The notes beneath the pieces are model-generated. The model did not search any database and had not been told where the DNA came from. It saw nothing but the letters and a program-made list of their open reading frames with translations. Shown here piece by piece: positions 44,428 through 53,481 of a stretch of DNA of 64,000 bases; position 1 is the stretch's first letter; each line of letters opens with the position of its first letter. Source of the stretch: Salinicoccus hispanicus (GTDB lineage: Bacteria > Bacillota > Bacilli > Staphylococcales > Salinicoccaceae). The stretch is from the NCBI RefSeq assembly GCF_009831115.1, contig NZ_WUUK01000003.1, forward strand, positions 248,001-312,000. The letters run 5' to 3'. Made by a program: the position numbers and the translations under genes.

Positions 44428-45132
44428 TTACCTATTCGGTCCGAACACCCGATTCTCACTGTTTCCTTCATCGCCTGCCAGACGTTTCCTGATGGTGGCC
44501 TTCCAGTTCTCAGCCAGAAGCTCGAGCGATGCCAGGCTTTCATTGAGGCCCATATTATCCGTCTGATTGTACATGACTTCGTTGCATGCTTCGATGGACC
44601 AGTCGGGATGCGGGCGACTGACGAGCTGGAAAACGTCTCCGCTCGCCACTTCCCCTTCTTCAAGCACTCTGAAATACCAGCCTGTACGGCCGGTCTTCTG
44701 GATGCGCAGTGCCAGATCTAGTACATTATGGCGGCGGGCGGGTTTCCAGCATGGCCGTCTCGGCTGGGAGACCTGGATGGTGGCCTCGCCGACCTTGTAT
44801 ATATCCCCGATGCAGACGGTTGCTTCATCCATATGCATGACAGCGAAATTCTCTCCGTTACCTCCGATTTCGATATCCGTATCCAGTTCATGCTGCCAGG
44901 ACTCGTAATGGCTGACCGGATAGGCGAATACCGCTTTTTCAGGCCCGCCATGATTCTTCTTATCGGCGACATCATCGCCGATAAATCCGGTCCGGGTCAG
45001 ATGGACCGCACTTTCCACAGCCGTTTTGAAAATGGCGCTCTCCCATTCACGATCCATCTTATTTTCAGCATCCTTCTGTCCGATCCTTTTCACTTTGCCG
45101 GTAAACAATCTGTATATCTTCTGCTGTTCCAT
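44428..45132 (-). CDS. MOSC domain protein (YiiM-like)
   Basis: A 234-residue MOSC protein with the sequence GFIGDDVADKKNHGGPEKAVFAYP (region about 49-72), GENFAV, and the conserved cysteine in PRRPCWKP (about residue 127). A 3-alpha C-terminal domain follows. MOSC proteins bind the molybdenum cofactor; YiiM relatives reduce N-hydroxylated base analogues and other compounds. ATG at 45132 follows AAGGAGG. It lies 23 bp after the pRiA4b-like gene in the same direction, so it may be the third gene of the gntK transcript. Confidence 0.86.
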   Translation of the reverse strand: MEQQKIYRLFTGKVKRIGQKDAENKMDREWESAIFKTAVESAVHLTRTGFIGDDVADKKNHGGPEKAVFAYPVSHYESWQHELDTDIEIGGNGENFAVMHMDEATVCIGDIYKVGEATIQVSQPRRPCWKPARRHNVLDLALRIQKTGRTGWYFRVLEEGEVASGDVFQLVSRPHPDWSIEACNEVMYNQTDNMGLNESLASLELLAENWKATIRKRLAGDEGNSENRVFGPNR

Positions 45133-45155
45133 ATGAGCCTCCTTAAAATGAAATA

Positions 45156-46586
45156 TCAGATATCCGCTTCCTCTGCATTGAACTCAGTCACAGGATGGGA
45201 CTTCCTGAACAGTTTCTCGAGCTGGTTATTGATTGCTGTGATGGGATAGCGTTCCCTGAAATTCGTTGCCCGTACCTTCTCATACGTGCGGGCATAATCC
45301 GGATGTTTCGGGTCGCCAAGCACACGCAGTACGTCGGACAGATTACCGGCACCGCCGATATTCTCAATCGGTGCAGGCCCCACGTAGTCACGGATGCTCG
45401 GAATCCTCCGATGGATATTGGCTGTATTTTCAACCGATACCTGGAGCCTGTAGGATTCACCATACACATATTCCAGCGGATTGTGCTGGTCAAATACACC
45501 ATCAATCTGGGTGAAACTTGCGACGAGCTTCATAACTTCCTCAGCGAATTCTGAAATCTGATTCATGCTTTCCAGTATGACCATGTCCCCCGACTTGAAT
45601 ACAGCATCATGCTTCCGCTGCCAGCCCATCGCCTTCTGAATGATGAGATGCAGTTCGAAAAAGTTGATGCCGGCCGGCACAATAATCGTCCGTGTAATTT
45701 CGATATCGATGTCTTCCACAGCCAGGCGGATGATATGGGCGTTGTAATCCCCACTCCGCCCTGTACTCCCGGAAAGTCTGCCCCGCTGCCGCTTCGCCTC
45801 CACAGCTTTAAAGTCGACCTGTTCAAGTGCGCGTCTCACGTCTTCATGCATGACGTAATGATCGGCATGGATCTTGACCAGCAGACCGATATCCTTCGCC
45901 GTCTCCCACCTGGAACTCGCTTCGTATACATTGAAGCTTTTCTCGACATTCTCCCGGATACTCATATACTCCTCCGGGCCGAGCTGGAGCAGAATGTCTT
46001 CGAGGTATTTCGGGTGGGTGATGACGGACGTCATATGGCGCAGATAATCTTCTTTCTGATGGCCATCCGGTTCCACATTGAGCCGCTTGAGCATTGCTCT
46101 GAGCATCCGCCACGTCAAGTTTTCGTACAGCCAGTAGATGGGACCTTTGTAGATATGATGAAGCTGGCTGATTTCCTCGGGATCAAGCGGGTCATCCTTA
46201 TGGATATACATCGGATAGGCCGGAAGTGTGCCACTCTCTTTCAATATGCCGTGCAGTGCCCGGATGATGTCATGATGGATTGCACCGGTGCCTTCCCCAG
46301 CCTCAAGCACATATTGATAGTCGATCAGCACAGGATACTGTCTGACATCATAGGCCACGTAGTGCAGGCGGTCATCGGTCTCCATGTCGATCAGATGGCT
46401 GATGAGTTCGACTTCCGTCATGGACAGCATGCCGGCCACCGGTGAATTCGCATCGAGACCGGCAACTTCTGCCTTCTTAAAACGGACGAGTGCCGCCTTC
46501 GATTCAAATTGGCGGTCATTGATCAGGTTGGCCCTGACCAGTTCATTCTCCTCGAGAAAATGTGTAAAAAAATGATGCAGATCCAT
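45156..46586 (-). CDS. Protein with a C-terminal pRiA4b ORF-3-like domain
   Basis: A 476-residue protein. Residues about 1-265 are helical and unrecognised; from about 275 to 440 lies a pRiA4b ORF-3-like (IS1096 TnpR-like) domain: HIIRLAVEDIDIEITRTIIVP leading into FFELHLIIQKAMGWQRKHDAVF, and a later GGAGNLSDVLRVLGDPKHPDY. Such domains occur in plasmid and transposon-associated proteins but also as stand-alone cytosolic proteins of unknown role. The start has GGGAGG 8 bp before ATG and only 12 bp from the gntK stop, so it is co-transcribed with gluconate kinase. The function is unknown. Confidence 0.7.
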   Translation of the reverse strand: MDLHHFFTHFLEENELVRANLINDRQFESKAALVRFKKAEVAGLDANSPVAGMLSMTEVELISHLIDMETDDRLHYVAYDVRQYPVLIDYQYVLEAGEGTGAIHHDIIRALHGILKESGTLPAYPMYIHKDDPLDPEEISQLHHIYKGPIYWLYENLTWRMLRAMLKRLNVEPDGHQKEDYLRHMTSVITHPKYLEDILLQLGPEEYMSIRENVEKSFNVYEASSRWETAKDIGLLVKIHADHYVMHEDVRRALEQVDFKAVEAKRQRGRLSGSTGRSGDYNAHIIRLAVEDIDIEITRTIIVPAGINFFELHLIIQKAMGWQRKHDAVFKSGDMVILESMNQISEFAEEVMKLVASFTQIDGVFDQHNPLEYVYGESYRLQVSVENTANIHRRIPSIRDYVGPAPIENIGGAGNLSDVLRVLGDPKHPDYARTYEKVRATNFRERYPITAINNQLEKLFRKSHPVTEFNAEEADI

Positions 46587-46598
46587 GATGCCACCTCC

Positions 46599-48113
46599 CT
46601 ATCTGATATCATCCATCCTGTCATAGAATGGTTCCAGCGCACGGCCGATCTCGATATAAACACTCATGATGTCCTGATATTTCATATACGTCTGCTCGTC
46701 TGGTGTGTACGCATCACTTTCACCGACGAAATCCGCCACATCGTTCAGGTCATCCATCTCCCCGATGGCGTGCATGCCAAGCAGGCAAGCACCGAACGCA
46801 CTCGATTCGTAGGATTTCGGCACGGTCAGCTGTTCACCGAATACATCCGACATGAGCTGCTTCCACATCTCACTTCTGGCGAATCCACCACTTGCCTTGA
46901 TGCTTTTGACCGTGTTCATCTGCTCCCTGAGCGCAAGATAGACGCTGTACAGGTTATAAACGACGCCTTCCATCGCCGCACGGATCATATGACTTCTGCT
47001 GTGCGATAGCGTCAAACCATAGAAGGAGCCTACTGCTTTGGCATTCCACAGTGGTGCACGCTCACCCGCAAGATACGGATGGAAGATGAGGCCATTGCTG
47101 CCCGGCGCGATATCTTTCGCTGCCTGGGTCATCACTTCATATGGATCCTTGCCTTTCGACTCCGCCTCGCCGACTTCCTCCCGGCACAATTCATCGCGGA
47201 CCCATCTCAGGACGACACCGCCATTATTCACCGGCCCGCCGATGACGTAGTGGTCATTCGTCAGATGATAGCAGAACGTCCGCATTTTCGGGTCGGTCTT
47301 CGGTGCATCGATCACCGTGCGGATCGCACCGCTCGTACCGATTGTAATGGCAATATCACCTTCCTGGATGGCGTTGACGCCAAGGTTGGCAAGTACGCCA
47401 TCACTGGCGCCGATGATGATCTTCGTATTCTCGGCTATTCCCAGATGGTTCTCCACCCGATCAAGCGCAGTATAGACGCGTGTCGTATCCACAATATCGG
47501 GAAGTTGTTCCGGACTGAGTTCAAGAATATCAAGCACTTCCTCATCCCAGCTGGAAGTTTCAAGATCCATCATGCCCATGCTGCTGGCGACGGACTTGTC
47601 GACTTCATAAAGCCCTGTAAAGTGGTGCAATATATATTCCTTGATACCGACAATCTTGCCGATGCGGCTGTACATTTCAGGCGCTTCATTTTTAAAATAA
47701 AGCAGTTTGATGAATGGACTCATCGGGTGGATCGGGGTACCCGTCCGTCTGTATATGCTGACGCCCGCTTCCGTGTTCCACGCTTCGGCTACATCCTCGC
47801 TGCGTCGGTCCGCCCATGTGATGCATTCGGTCAGCCGGCTGCCGGATCTATCCAGCAGAATGAGGCTGTGCATGGCGGATGAACATGAGATGAATTCGAT
47901 ACTGTTGCTGCAGCGGTTGCGCTCCACCAGTACTTTGACAGCCTGCATCGCCTTCCCGAGAATCTCATCCGGATCCTGTTCTGCAATATGTACGTTCGGT
48001 GTATGGAGCGGATAGTGCGCCGTTTCTTTATCGACATATTCTCCCGTTTTGCTGAACAGTACAGCTTTCACTGCCGTCGTCCCGAGATCCAGACCCATCA
48101 TATATTTCTTCAT
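46599..48113 (-). CDS. gntK: Gluconate kinase (FGGY family)
   Basis: A 504-residue FGGY sugar kinase with N-terminal MGLDLGTTAVKAVLF (about 5-19), ITWADRRS (about 95-102), GASDGVLANLG with the catalytic Asp (about 235), and IKASGGFARSEMWKQLMSDVFG (about 405-425). Length and motifs fit the Firmicute GntK that makes 6-phosphogluconate; xylulokinase relatives are the main alternative. The nearby gntP permease supports gluconate. It starts from its own promoter (TTGTGT/TATAAT) and precedes the pRiA4b-like and MOSC genes. Confidence 0.83.
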   Translation of the reverse strand: MKKYMMGLDLGTTAVKAVLFSKTGEYVDKETAHYPLHTPNVHIAEQDPDEILGKAMQAVKVLVERNRCSNSIEFISCSSAMHSLILLDRSGSRLTECITWADRRSEDVAEAWNTEAGVSIYRRTGTPIHPMSPFIKLLYFKNEAPEMYSRIGKIVGIKEYILHHFTGLYEVDKSVASSMGMMDLETSSWDEEVLDILELSPEQLPDIVDTTRVYTALDRVENHLGIAENTKIIIGASDGVLANLGVNAIQEGDIAITIGTSGAIRTVIDAPKTDPKMRTFCYHLTNDHYVIGGPVNNGGVVLRWVRDELCREEVGEAESKGKDPYEVMTQAAKDIAPGSNGLIFHPYLAGERAPLWNAKAVGSFYGLTLSHSRSHMIRAAMEGVVYNLYSVYLALREQMNTVKSIKASGGFARSEMWKQLMSDVFGEQLTVPKSYESSAFGACLLGMHAIGEMDDLNDVADFVGESDAYTPDEQTYMKYQDIMSVYIEIGRALEPFYDRMDDIR

Positions 48114-48145
48114 GTCTTCTCCTCCTCGTTTTTCCTGTAGCCTCT

Positions 48146-48174
48146 ATTATATGTGTTTTTGCCGCTGTACACAA
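48146..48174 (-). promoter_or_regulatory. Promoter of gntK
   Basis: On the minus strand TTGTGT (48174-48169), a 17-base spacer and a consensus TATAAT (48151-48146) lie 33 bp before the gntK start. The -35 overlaps the T run of the gntP terminator. Confidence 0.75.
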
Positions 48175-48197
48175 AAACCCCATGCATCGCATGGGGT
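48173..48197 (-). terminator. Terminator of the dgo-gntP operon
   Basis: Minus-strand ACCCCATGC, loop GAT and GCATGGGGT followed by TTTTG, 8 bp after the gntP stop. Confidence 0.88.
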
Positions 48198-48204
48198 TCT
48201 GGTG

Positions 48205-49566
48205 CTATATGAATATACTGATGATCAGTACAACCACAAAGCCGGTCAGTCCGATGATGGTCTCCATGACCGTCCACGACTTCAATGTTTCACCTGTGGT
48301 CATTCCAAAGAAGCGGTTGACCAGCCAGAAACCGGAGTCGTTGACGTGGGAGAGTACTGTTGCGCCACTCGCGATCGCAATGGCGATCAGACCGAGCTCA
48401 GGTTGCGTTACAGGGCTGACTGCAATGATCGGTGACATGAGTCCGGCACCAGTAACCATCGCCACCGTTGCGGACCCTTGCGCCACACGGACAAACGTGG
48501 TGATAAGGAATGCAGCAATGACAAGCGGCAGTCCGACACCGACAACAAGGTTACCCATGACATCGCCGACGCCACTCTGGATCAGTACTTCCTTGAATAC
48601 GCCACCGGCACCCGTGATCAGGATGATGATACCCGCAGGTTCAAGTGCTTTGGTCGCAATCTCCTGCACTTCGCCTCTCGTGTAGCCACGGCGTGTACCG
48701 AGCAGCATGAATGTCAGAACAACAGTGATGATCAGTGCAACGAACGGGTGTCCGACAAACTGGATGCTTTCAGCAAAGAGGTTTGTGGACTCGTCCCCGA
48801 CGATTGCACCGGTTACAGTATTGGCCAGAATCAGTACAAGCGGAATCAGGATGAGTGAGAATACCAGTTTGAAACTTGGCATGTCCCGCTCCTTCTGCAT
48901 TGCACTGACATCTTCCTCAAGCTTCTGGTAATCCGGGATTTCAAGGTGAATTCTATTGCCGATGAATTTACCGAATACAGGTCCTGCCAGAATCATCGCC
49001 GGAATACCAGCTGCGATACCGAAGAGGATAACCCATCCGAGATCGACGCCGAGCATTGCTGCAACGGTCATCGGCCCTGGAGTCGGTGGGACGAAACTGT
49101 GTGCAACAGCAAGTCCGGCAAGTAATGGAATACCGTAGTACAGCAGTGATTTTCTCGTTTTCGTAGCCAAGGAGTAGACGATAGGAATCAGGATGACGAG
49201 CGCCACATCCAGGAATACCGGGATGGAGACGAGGAACCCTGTAAAACCGAGCGCCCACTGTGAACGTTTTTCGCCGAACTTGTCGATCAGCGTGAGGGCC
49301 AGTCGTTCGGCACCTCCGGAGACTTTCAGCACTTCACCGAACATGGCACCGAGACCGACGACTACTGCGATGAATCCGAGGGTGCCGCCCATCCCGGTTT
49401 CAATGACATCGATGATATCCATCGGGCTCATGCCTGTCGCCAGACCGATGAAGAGTGATGCGATAAGTAATGATACAAATGCGTGAAGCTGTACTTTCAT
49501 GATCAGGAAAAGCAGTAGAGCGATTCCAATAATGGTCGCAATAATCAACCATACTTCATTAGACAT
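48205..49566 (-). CDS. gntP: Gluconate:H+ symporter, GntP family
   Basis: A 453-residue permease with about 12-14 hydrophobic segments, AVVVGLGAMFGEVLKVSGGAERLA (region about 66-89), SFVPPTPGPMTVAAMLG (about 151-167), and HVNDSGFWLVNRFFGMT near the end, all typical of GntP/GntT. It imports gluconate or related aldonates with protons. It is the last gene of the transcript from iclR/dgoK through dgoD, so galactonate could also be the substrate. ATG at 49566 is preceded by AAAGGGG. Confidence 0.87.
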   Translation of the reverse strand: MSNEVWLIIATIIGIALLLFLIMKVQLHAFVSLLIASLFIGLATGMSPMDIIDVIETGMGGTLGFIAVVVGLGAMFGEVLKVSGGAERLALTLIDKFGEKRSQWALGFTGFLVSIPVFLDVALVILIPIVYSLATKTRKSLLYYGIPLLAGLAVAHSFVPPTPGPMTVAAMLGVDLGWVILFGIAAGIPAMILAGPVFGKFIGNRIHLEIPDYQKLEEDVSAMQKERDMPSFKLVFSLILIPLVLILANTVTGAIVGDESTNLFAESIQFVGHPFVALIITVVLTFMLLGTRRGYTRGEVQEIATKALEPAGIIILITGAGGVFKEVLIQSGVGDVMGNLVVGVGLPLVIAAFLITTFVRVAQGSATVAMVTGAGLMSPIIAVSPVTQPELGLIAIAIASGATVLSHVNDSGFWLVNRFFGMTTGETLKSWTVMETIIGLTGFVVVLIISIFI

Positions 49567-49585
49567 TATTCATTCCCCTTTCCTA

Positions 49586-50734
49586 TTACCATTCTGCGAT
49601 ACTGCCGTCTTCATGTGTCCATACCGGGTTCTTCCAGTTATGTCCGATCATGCTGCGCTCTCTGACGTAGTCTTCATTGATTTCGATGCCGAGGCCCGGC
49701 TTGTCGAGTACTTCGACATGTCCTTCTGTATATTCAAAGACCGAAGCGTCCGTCACATAGTCGAGGATGTCGTTGCCTTTATTGTAATGAATGCCTAGGC
49801 TCTGCTCCTGGATGACTGCGTTATGACACGTCGCATCGACCTGGATGCATGCAGCAAGTGCAATTGGACCGAGTGGACAGTGCGGTGCAGCCGCTACATC
49901 AAAGGCTTCCGCCATCGAGATGATCTTCTTGCATTCGGTGATGCCGCCGGCGTGTGACAGGTCCGGCTGGATGATATCCACGTAGCCGTCCTGCAGCAGT
50001 GTCTTGAACTGCCATTTCGAGAACATGCGCTCACCTGTCGCAATCGGAATGGATGTATGCATCGCGATATCCCGCAGATTCTCATTGTTTTCAGGCAGTG
50101 CCGGCTCTTCTAGGAACATCGGCCTGAACTGCTCCAGTTCCTTTGCCAGCACTTTCGCCATCGGCTTATGGACACGGCCATGGAAATCGATACCGATGCC
50201 GAAGTCCTTGCCGCAAGCCTCACGGATGGAAGCGACGCGCTCAAGTACTTCGTCGATTTTACTGTAGGAGTCGATATACTGGAGCTCTTCCGTCGCATTC
50301 ATTTTTACAGCTGTAATGCCGGTGTTCTTCAGTTCAAGCGCAGCAGCACCAACGTCCTGCGGGCGATCGCCGCCGACCCAGGAATATACCTTGATCTTCT
50401 CACGTGCCTTGCCGCCGAGCAGCTGGTGGATCGGTGCATCGTAGTATTTGCCTTTGATGTCCCATAACGCCTGGTCGATACCAGCGAGTGCACTCATCAA
50501 AATCGGACCGCCACGATAGAATCCTGAGCGGTACAGTTCATTCCAGATGCCTTCTATATTCATCGGATCCTTGCCGATGATCGTATCCATCAGTTCGGCC
50601 ACTGCCGCTTTCACTGTCGCCGCTTTTCCTTCGATTACCGGCTCACCCCAGCCGATGAGTCCGTCATCCGTCTCGACTTTCAGGAACAGCCATCTTGGCG
50701 GTACTGTAAACATTTCATAGCTTTTGATCTTCAT
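49586..50734 (-). CDS. dgoD: D-galactonate dehydratase
   Basis: A 382-residue enolase-superfamily enzyme, the same length as E. coli DgoD. It shows GWGEPVIEGKA (about 28-38), the metal ligands Asp in GIDFHGR, Glu in FLEEPA and Glu in ATGERMF, and the catalytic His in APHCPLGP. It converts D-galactonate to 2-keto-3-deoxygalactonate. The gene starts 1 bp after the aldolase stop. With dgoK and the aldolase it completes the DeLey-Doudoroff route. The superfamily is certain; a sister aldonate dehydratase specificity is possible. Confidence 0.88.
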   Translation of the reverse strand: MKIKSYEMFTVPPRWLFLKVETDDGLIGWGEPVIEGKAATVKAAVAELMDTIIGKDPMNIEGIWNELYRSGFYRGGPILMSALAGIDQALWDIKGKYYDAPIHQLLGGKAREKIKVYSWVGGDRPQDVGAAALELKNTGITAVKMNATEELQYIDSYSKIDEVLERVASIREACGKDFGIGIDFHGRVHKPMAKVLAKELEQFRPMFLEEPALPENNENLRDIAMHTSIPIATGERMFSKWQFKTLLQDGYVDIIQPDLSHAGGITECKKIISMAEAFDVAAAPHCPLGPIALAACIQVDATCHNAVIQEQSLGIHYNKGNDILDYVTDASVFEYTEGHVEVLDKPGLGIEINEDYVRERSMIGHNWKNPVWTHEDGSIAEW

Positions 50735-50735
50735 T

Positions 50736-51362
50736 CTACTCCACCTTGCCTTTCAATTTCTGAACACGTTCATTAATTTCTTCTACAAGCGCCTCGTCTA
50801 CTGTGCGATTCGAAGGGACGAGCGCAGAATTGATGCCGACTGCCGCCGCACCCACTTCGAAGAATGTATTGATATTGTCTGCACTCACACCGCCTGTCGG
50901 CAAAAGCACCAGATCATTCATCGGTGCCAGTACGTCCTTGATGTAGGCCGAACCGAGCTGACCTGCCGGGAAGACTTTGATCATCTTCGCCCCTGCCATG
51001 TGCGCATCGTAAATTTCCGTCGGCGTGTAGCAGCCCGGGATGTACAGGATGCCCTGTTCATTTGCGAACTCGAGCACTGCCTTGCCATACACTGGGGCCA
51101 GCAGGAATTCAACGCCGATGTCGATGCACGCCTTGGCATCCTCCACAGTCAGCACAGTGCCGGCACCGAGTGTGATATCATTGCCGAAATTCTTTTTCAG
51201 CGCCCTGAGCGTTTCTTTTGCGTTCGGTGAGTTGAGCGCCACCTCGATGACCCGGAAGTCATTCTGTACGAGCGTATCCACAATCTTCACTGCATCGTCC
51301 GTATCATAGCCACGCAGTATGCCAATCATCTTATGATCCTTGATCTTTTCGAGTACTGCCAT
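50736..51362 (-). CDS. dgoA: KDPG/KDPGal aldolase (Eda/DgoA type)
   Basis: About 208 residues, a class I aldolase with the KDPG signature: GILRGYD, Glu in VIEVALNSP, a GAGTVLT loop, and the Schiff-base lysine in MIKVFPAG. It cleaves 2-keto-3-deoxy-6-phospho-galactonate (or -gluconate) to pyruvate and glyceraldehyde 3-phosphate. I prefer ATG at 51362, with AGGTGG 8 bp upstream, to the GTG at 51374, which overlaps that site. Whether it is Eda- or DgoA-specific cannot be told; both fit the gluconate and galactonate genes here. Confidence 0.86.
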   Translation of the reverse strand: MAVLEKIKDHKMIGILRGYDTDDAVKIVDTLVQNDFRVIEVALNSPNAKETLRALKKNFGNDITLGAGTVLTVEDAKACIDIGVEFLLAPVYGKAVLEFANEQGILYIPGCYTPTEIYDAHMAGAKMIKVFPAGQLGSAYIKDVLAPMNDLVLLPTGGVSADNINTFFEVGAAAVGINSALVPSNRTVDEALVEEINERVQKLKGKVE

Positions 51363-51405
51363 TGATTTCGCCACCTATCTTTTATTTGATTCAATATATG
51401 CCTGT

Positions 51406-52383
51406 CTACTGGGATGTGTCGAGTTCCTTCACCAGATCTTTCGGTTTTTCTCCCTGCAGGCCCTGGACCAGATTTTCCGCCGCCCGCATGGCCATGCCAT
51501 CACGGGTCTGCTGTGTGGCAGAACCGACATGGGGCAGTGTGACCACGTTGTCCATGCCAAGCAACGAGTTATCCGGAGAAACCGGTTCTTCTTCGTACAC
51601 GTCGAGCCCGGCACCTGCAATCCGCTTCTCTTTGAGTGCTTGGATCAAAGCCGCTTCATCCACCACTTTCCCCCTGGAAAGATGGATCAGGAATGCATCC
51701 GCTTTCATCAGATCGAATTCTTCTTTAGAGATGTAGTTTGTCGTCTGCTCGGTCAACGGCAGCAGCGTTAAAATAAAGTCCGCCTGCTTCAAGACCTCTT
51801 CCTTACTCCTATAATCAATACCGTATTCTTTTTCGAGCGATTCATTCCGCGACCTGTTATGGTAGATGACATTCATATCGAATCCTCTGACAGCACGGCG
51901 AATGACTTTCTCACCGATTCTTCCGAGACCGAAGATGCCGAGTGTCGCATGATGGACATCCCGTCCCAGGAACATCGGATCATCTTTTACATCCCACCCA
52001 CCCGTCTTTACATGACGGTCGAGCATTGAAAACTTGCGTGCGGTCATCAGCAGCAGTCCAAAAGCTGTATCGGCAACCGTTTCATCCAGTACATACGGTG
52101 TATTCGTGCCCATGATGCCACGTTTTTTCATTTCATCCGTATCAAAATTGTCGTAGCCGACGGAAATATTGGAGATGATCTTGAGGTTCGGTGCATGGTC
52201 GAGCAGTGAGTCATTTATCTTTTCCTTGGCCGGCATGAGCCCATCCACTGTGGCAAGCTTTTCAAACAGTGTTTCTTCAGGCATCGAATCAGATTCATTC
52301 CATATTTCATAGTCGCAGTGTTCAGCGATGAATTTTTCCACATCGTCCGGTATCGGCTTCATTATCAAGACTTTGGGTTTCAT
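51406..52383 (-). CDS. D-isomer-specific 2-hydroxyacid dehydrogenase (GhrB/2-ketogluconate reductase type)
   Basis: A 325-residue dehydrogenase with the NAD(P) motif GIFGLGRIGEKV (about 149-160) and the catalytic Arg in HLSRGKVVDE (about 235), Glu in DVYEEEPV and His in LPHVGSAT. Relatives reduce glyoxylate, hydroxypyruvate or 2-ketogluconate. Inside an aldonate operon, conversion of 2-keto-gluconate to gluconate or a similar side step is plausible. ATG at 52383 follows GGAGG. It is between dgoK and the aldolase. Confidence 0.85.
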   Translation of the reverse strand: MKPKVLIMKPIPDDVEKFIAEHCDYEIWNESDSMPEETLFEKLATVDGLMPAKEKINDSLLDHAPNLKIISNISVGYDNFDTDEMKKRGIMGTNTPYVLDETVADTAFGLLLMTARKFSMLDRHVKTGGWDVKDDPMFLGRDVHHATLGIFGLGRIGEKVIRRAVRGFDMNVIYHNRSRNESLEKEYGIDYRSKEEVLKQADFILTLLPLTEQTTNYISKEEFDLMKADAFLIHLSRGKVVDEAALIQALKEKRIAGAGLDVYEEEPVSPDNSLLGMDNVVTLPHVGSATQQTRDGMAMRAAENLVQGLQGEKPKDLVKELDTSQ

Positions 52384-52446
52384 AACCAGTCATCCTCCAC
52401 AGTTGAAATTTAAGAATTCTTTTATGGAATGCGATCGATTCAGCTT

Positions 52447-53424
52447 CTAGTTGTCCTGAATCATGATGGAGCCGATAATATAGGACTGTTCTACAACTTC
52501 CTGTGTCGCCTTGATGATTTTCTTGTCTGAGAACTCGAGTGAAAGCAGGTGTGACATACTATCTTTCAGAATTTCCGAACCGCCTACTATGAACCAGTCG
52601 AGATCGAGACCATCCGTATAGAATTTCAATGCCTGGACATCTTCATGGTAGATGGCACCAAGCAGATAGTTGGCCCGCTGGTTGCCGGAAATATTCGTGT
52701 ACATATCGAGTAGCCGGACACCGAAGAGGGATCGGGTCAGACCTTCCTCTTTCGTCTTGAAATATCCATTTTCCAGATGGTCCATTTCGAGCGTGTCTAT
52801 CAGACCATCCTCGAGGGAACTGGAGAGGATCGTGTTGCCCTGGACTGCCTGTACCAGCTCACCACCCAGAGTTGAAAAACAGGATACCAGTTCCTTGTCT
52901 TTATTCACCCTGACAAACTTTGTATGGGATCCGGGCAGTATGATGATTCCTTCCCCGCTAATATCCATCTGTTCAAGCAGACCGAACACTTCGACCTCCT
53001 CACCCCGCATGATGTCCATCTCCCGGATATCTTCGATGGTGCCATCCCCATCAATATCTTTATTTTTCATCCCGGGAATGAAGTGGCAAGGAATGCCGTA
53101 GATTTCATCTTGATCCATACCCCGGGAGAAATCACTGATTTCAGCAGGCGCGACGACGTGCGGTACTTCCTTGAGCCCGAGATTCGAAGTGATCATGCCG
53201 GAGGCGATGATATGAACAATATCCGACTTGCCAAGAGAGTTTTTGCCAAGCACTTCCTCCATCCCTTGTTCGATGGCCTCCTTCAGGCCCTGGTTGCTCT
53301 TGTCCATGGCGGCATTTTTGACGCCCACTTCAATTTTCAATGCATCAATCACTGCTTTGGACTGTTCATCCACTATTCTGATGCGGGTATTGGTTGTACC
53401 TGAATCTATTAGAATAACGTACAT
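52447..53424 (-). CDS. dgoK: 2-dehydro-3-deoxygalactonokinase
   Basis: A 325-residue DgoK-family kinase of the actin fold: ILIDSGTTNTRIRIV (about 4-18), IASGMITSNLG (about 78-88), MRGEEVEVFG, PGSHTKFV, and GNTILSSSLEDG. It phosphorylates 2-keto-3-deoxygalactonate to the 6-phosphate for the aldolase. The start is ATG at 53424, with AAGGTGG 8 bp upstream; an earlier ATG lacks a site. It is the first enzyme gene after the iclR regulator. Confidence 0.87.
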   Translation of the reverse strand: MYVILIDSGTTNTRIRIVDEQSKAVIDALKIEVGVKNAAMDKSNQGLKEAIEQGMEEVLGKNSLGKSDIVHIIASGMITSNLGLKEVPHVVAPAEISDFSRGMDQDEIYGIPCHFIPGMKNKDIDGDGTIEDIREMDIMRGEEVEVFGLLEQMDISGEGIIILPGSHTKFVRVNKDKELVSCFSTLGGELVQAVQGNTILSSSLEDGLIDTLEMDHLENGYFKTKEEGLTRSLFGVRLLDMYTNISGNQRANYLLGAIYHEDVQALKFYTDGLDLDWFIVGGSEILKDSMSHLLSLEFSDKKIIKATQEVVEQSYIIGSIMIQDN

Positions 53425-53481
53425 TTCATCTGCCACCTTTTTCATTTTAAGATGATGGACCGAGTGTGGATCGGTGCTCTG

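Noticed and set aside
45156-46586. Transposon gene or insertion sequence
   Set aside because: The pRiA4b ORF-3-like domain occurs in mobile elements, but no transposase, terminal inverted repeats or target duplication flank it, and it is tightly spaced in an operon.
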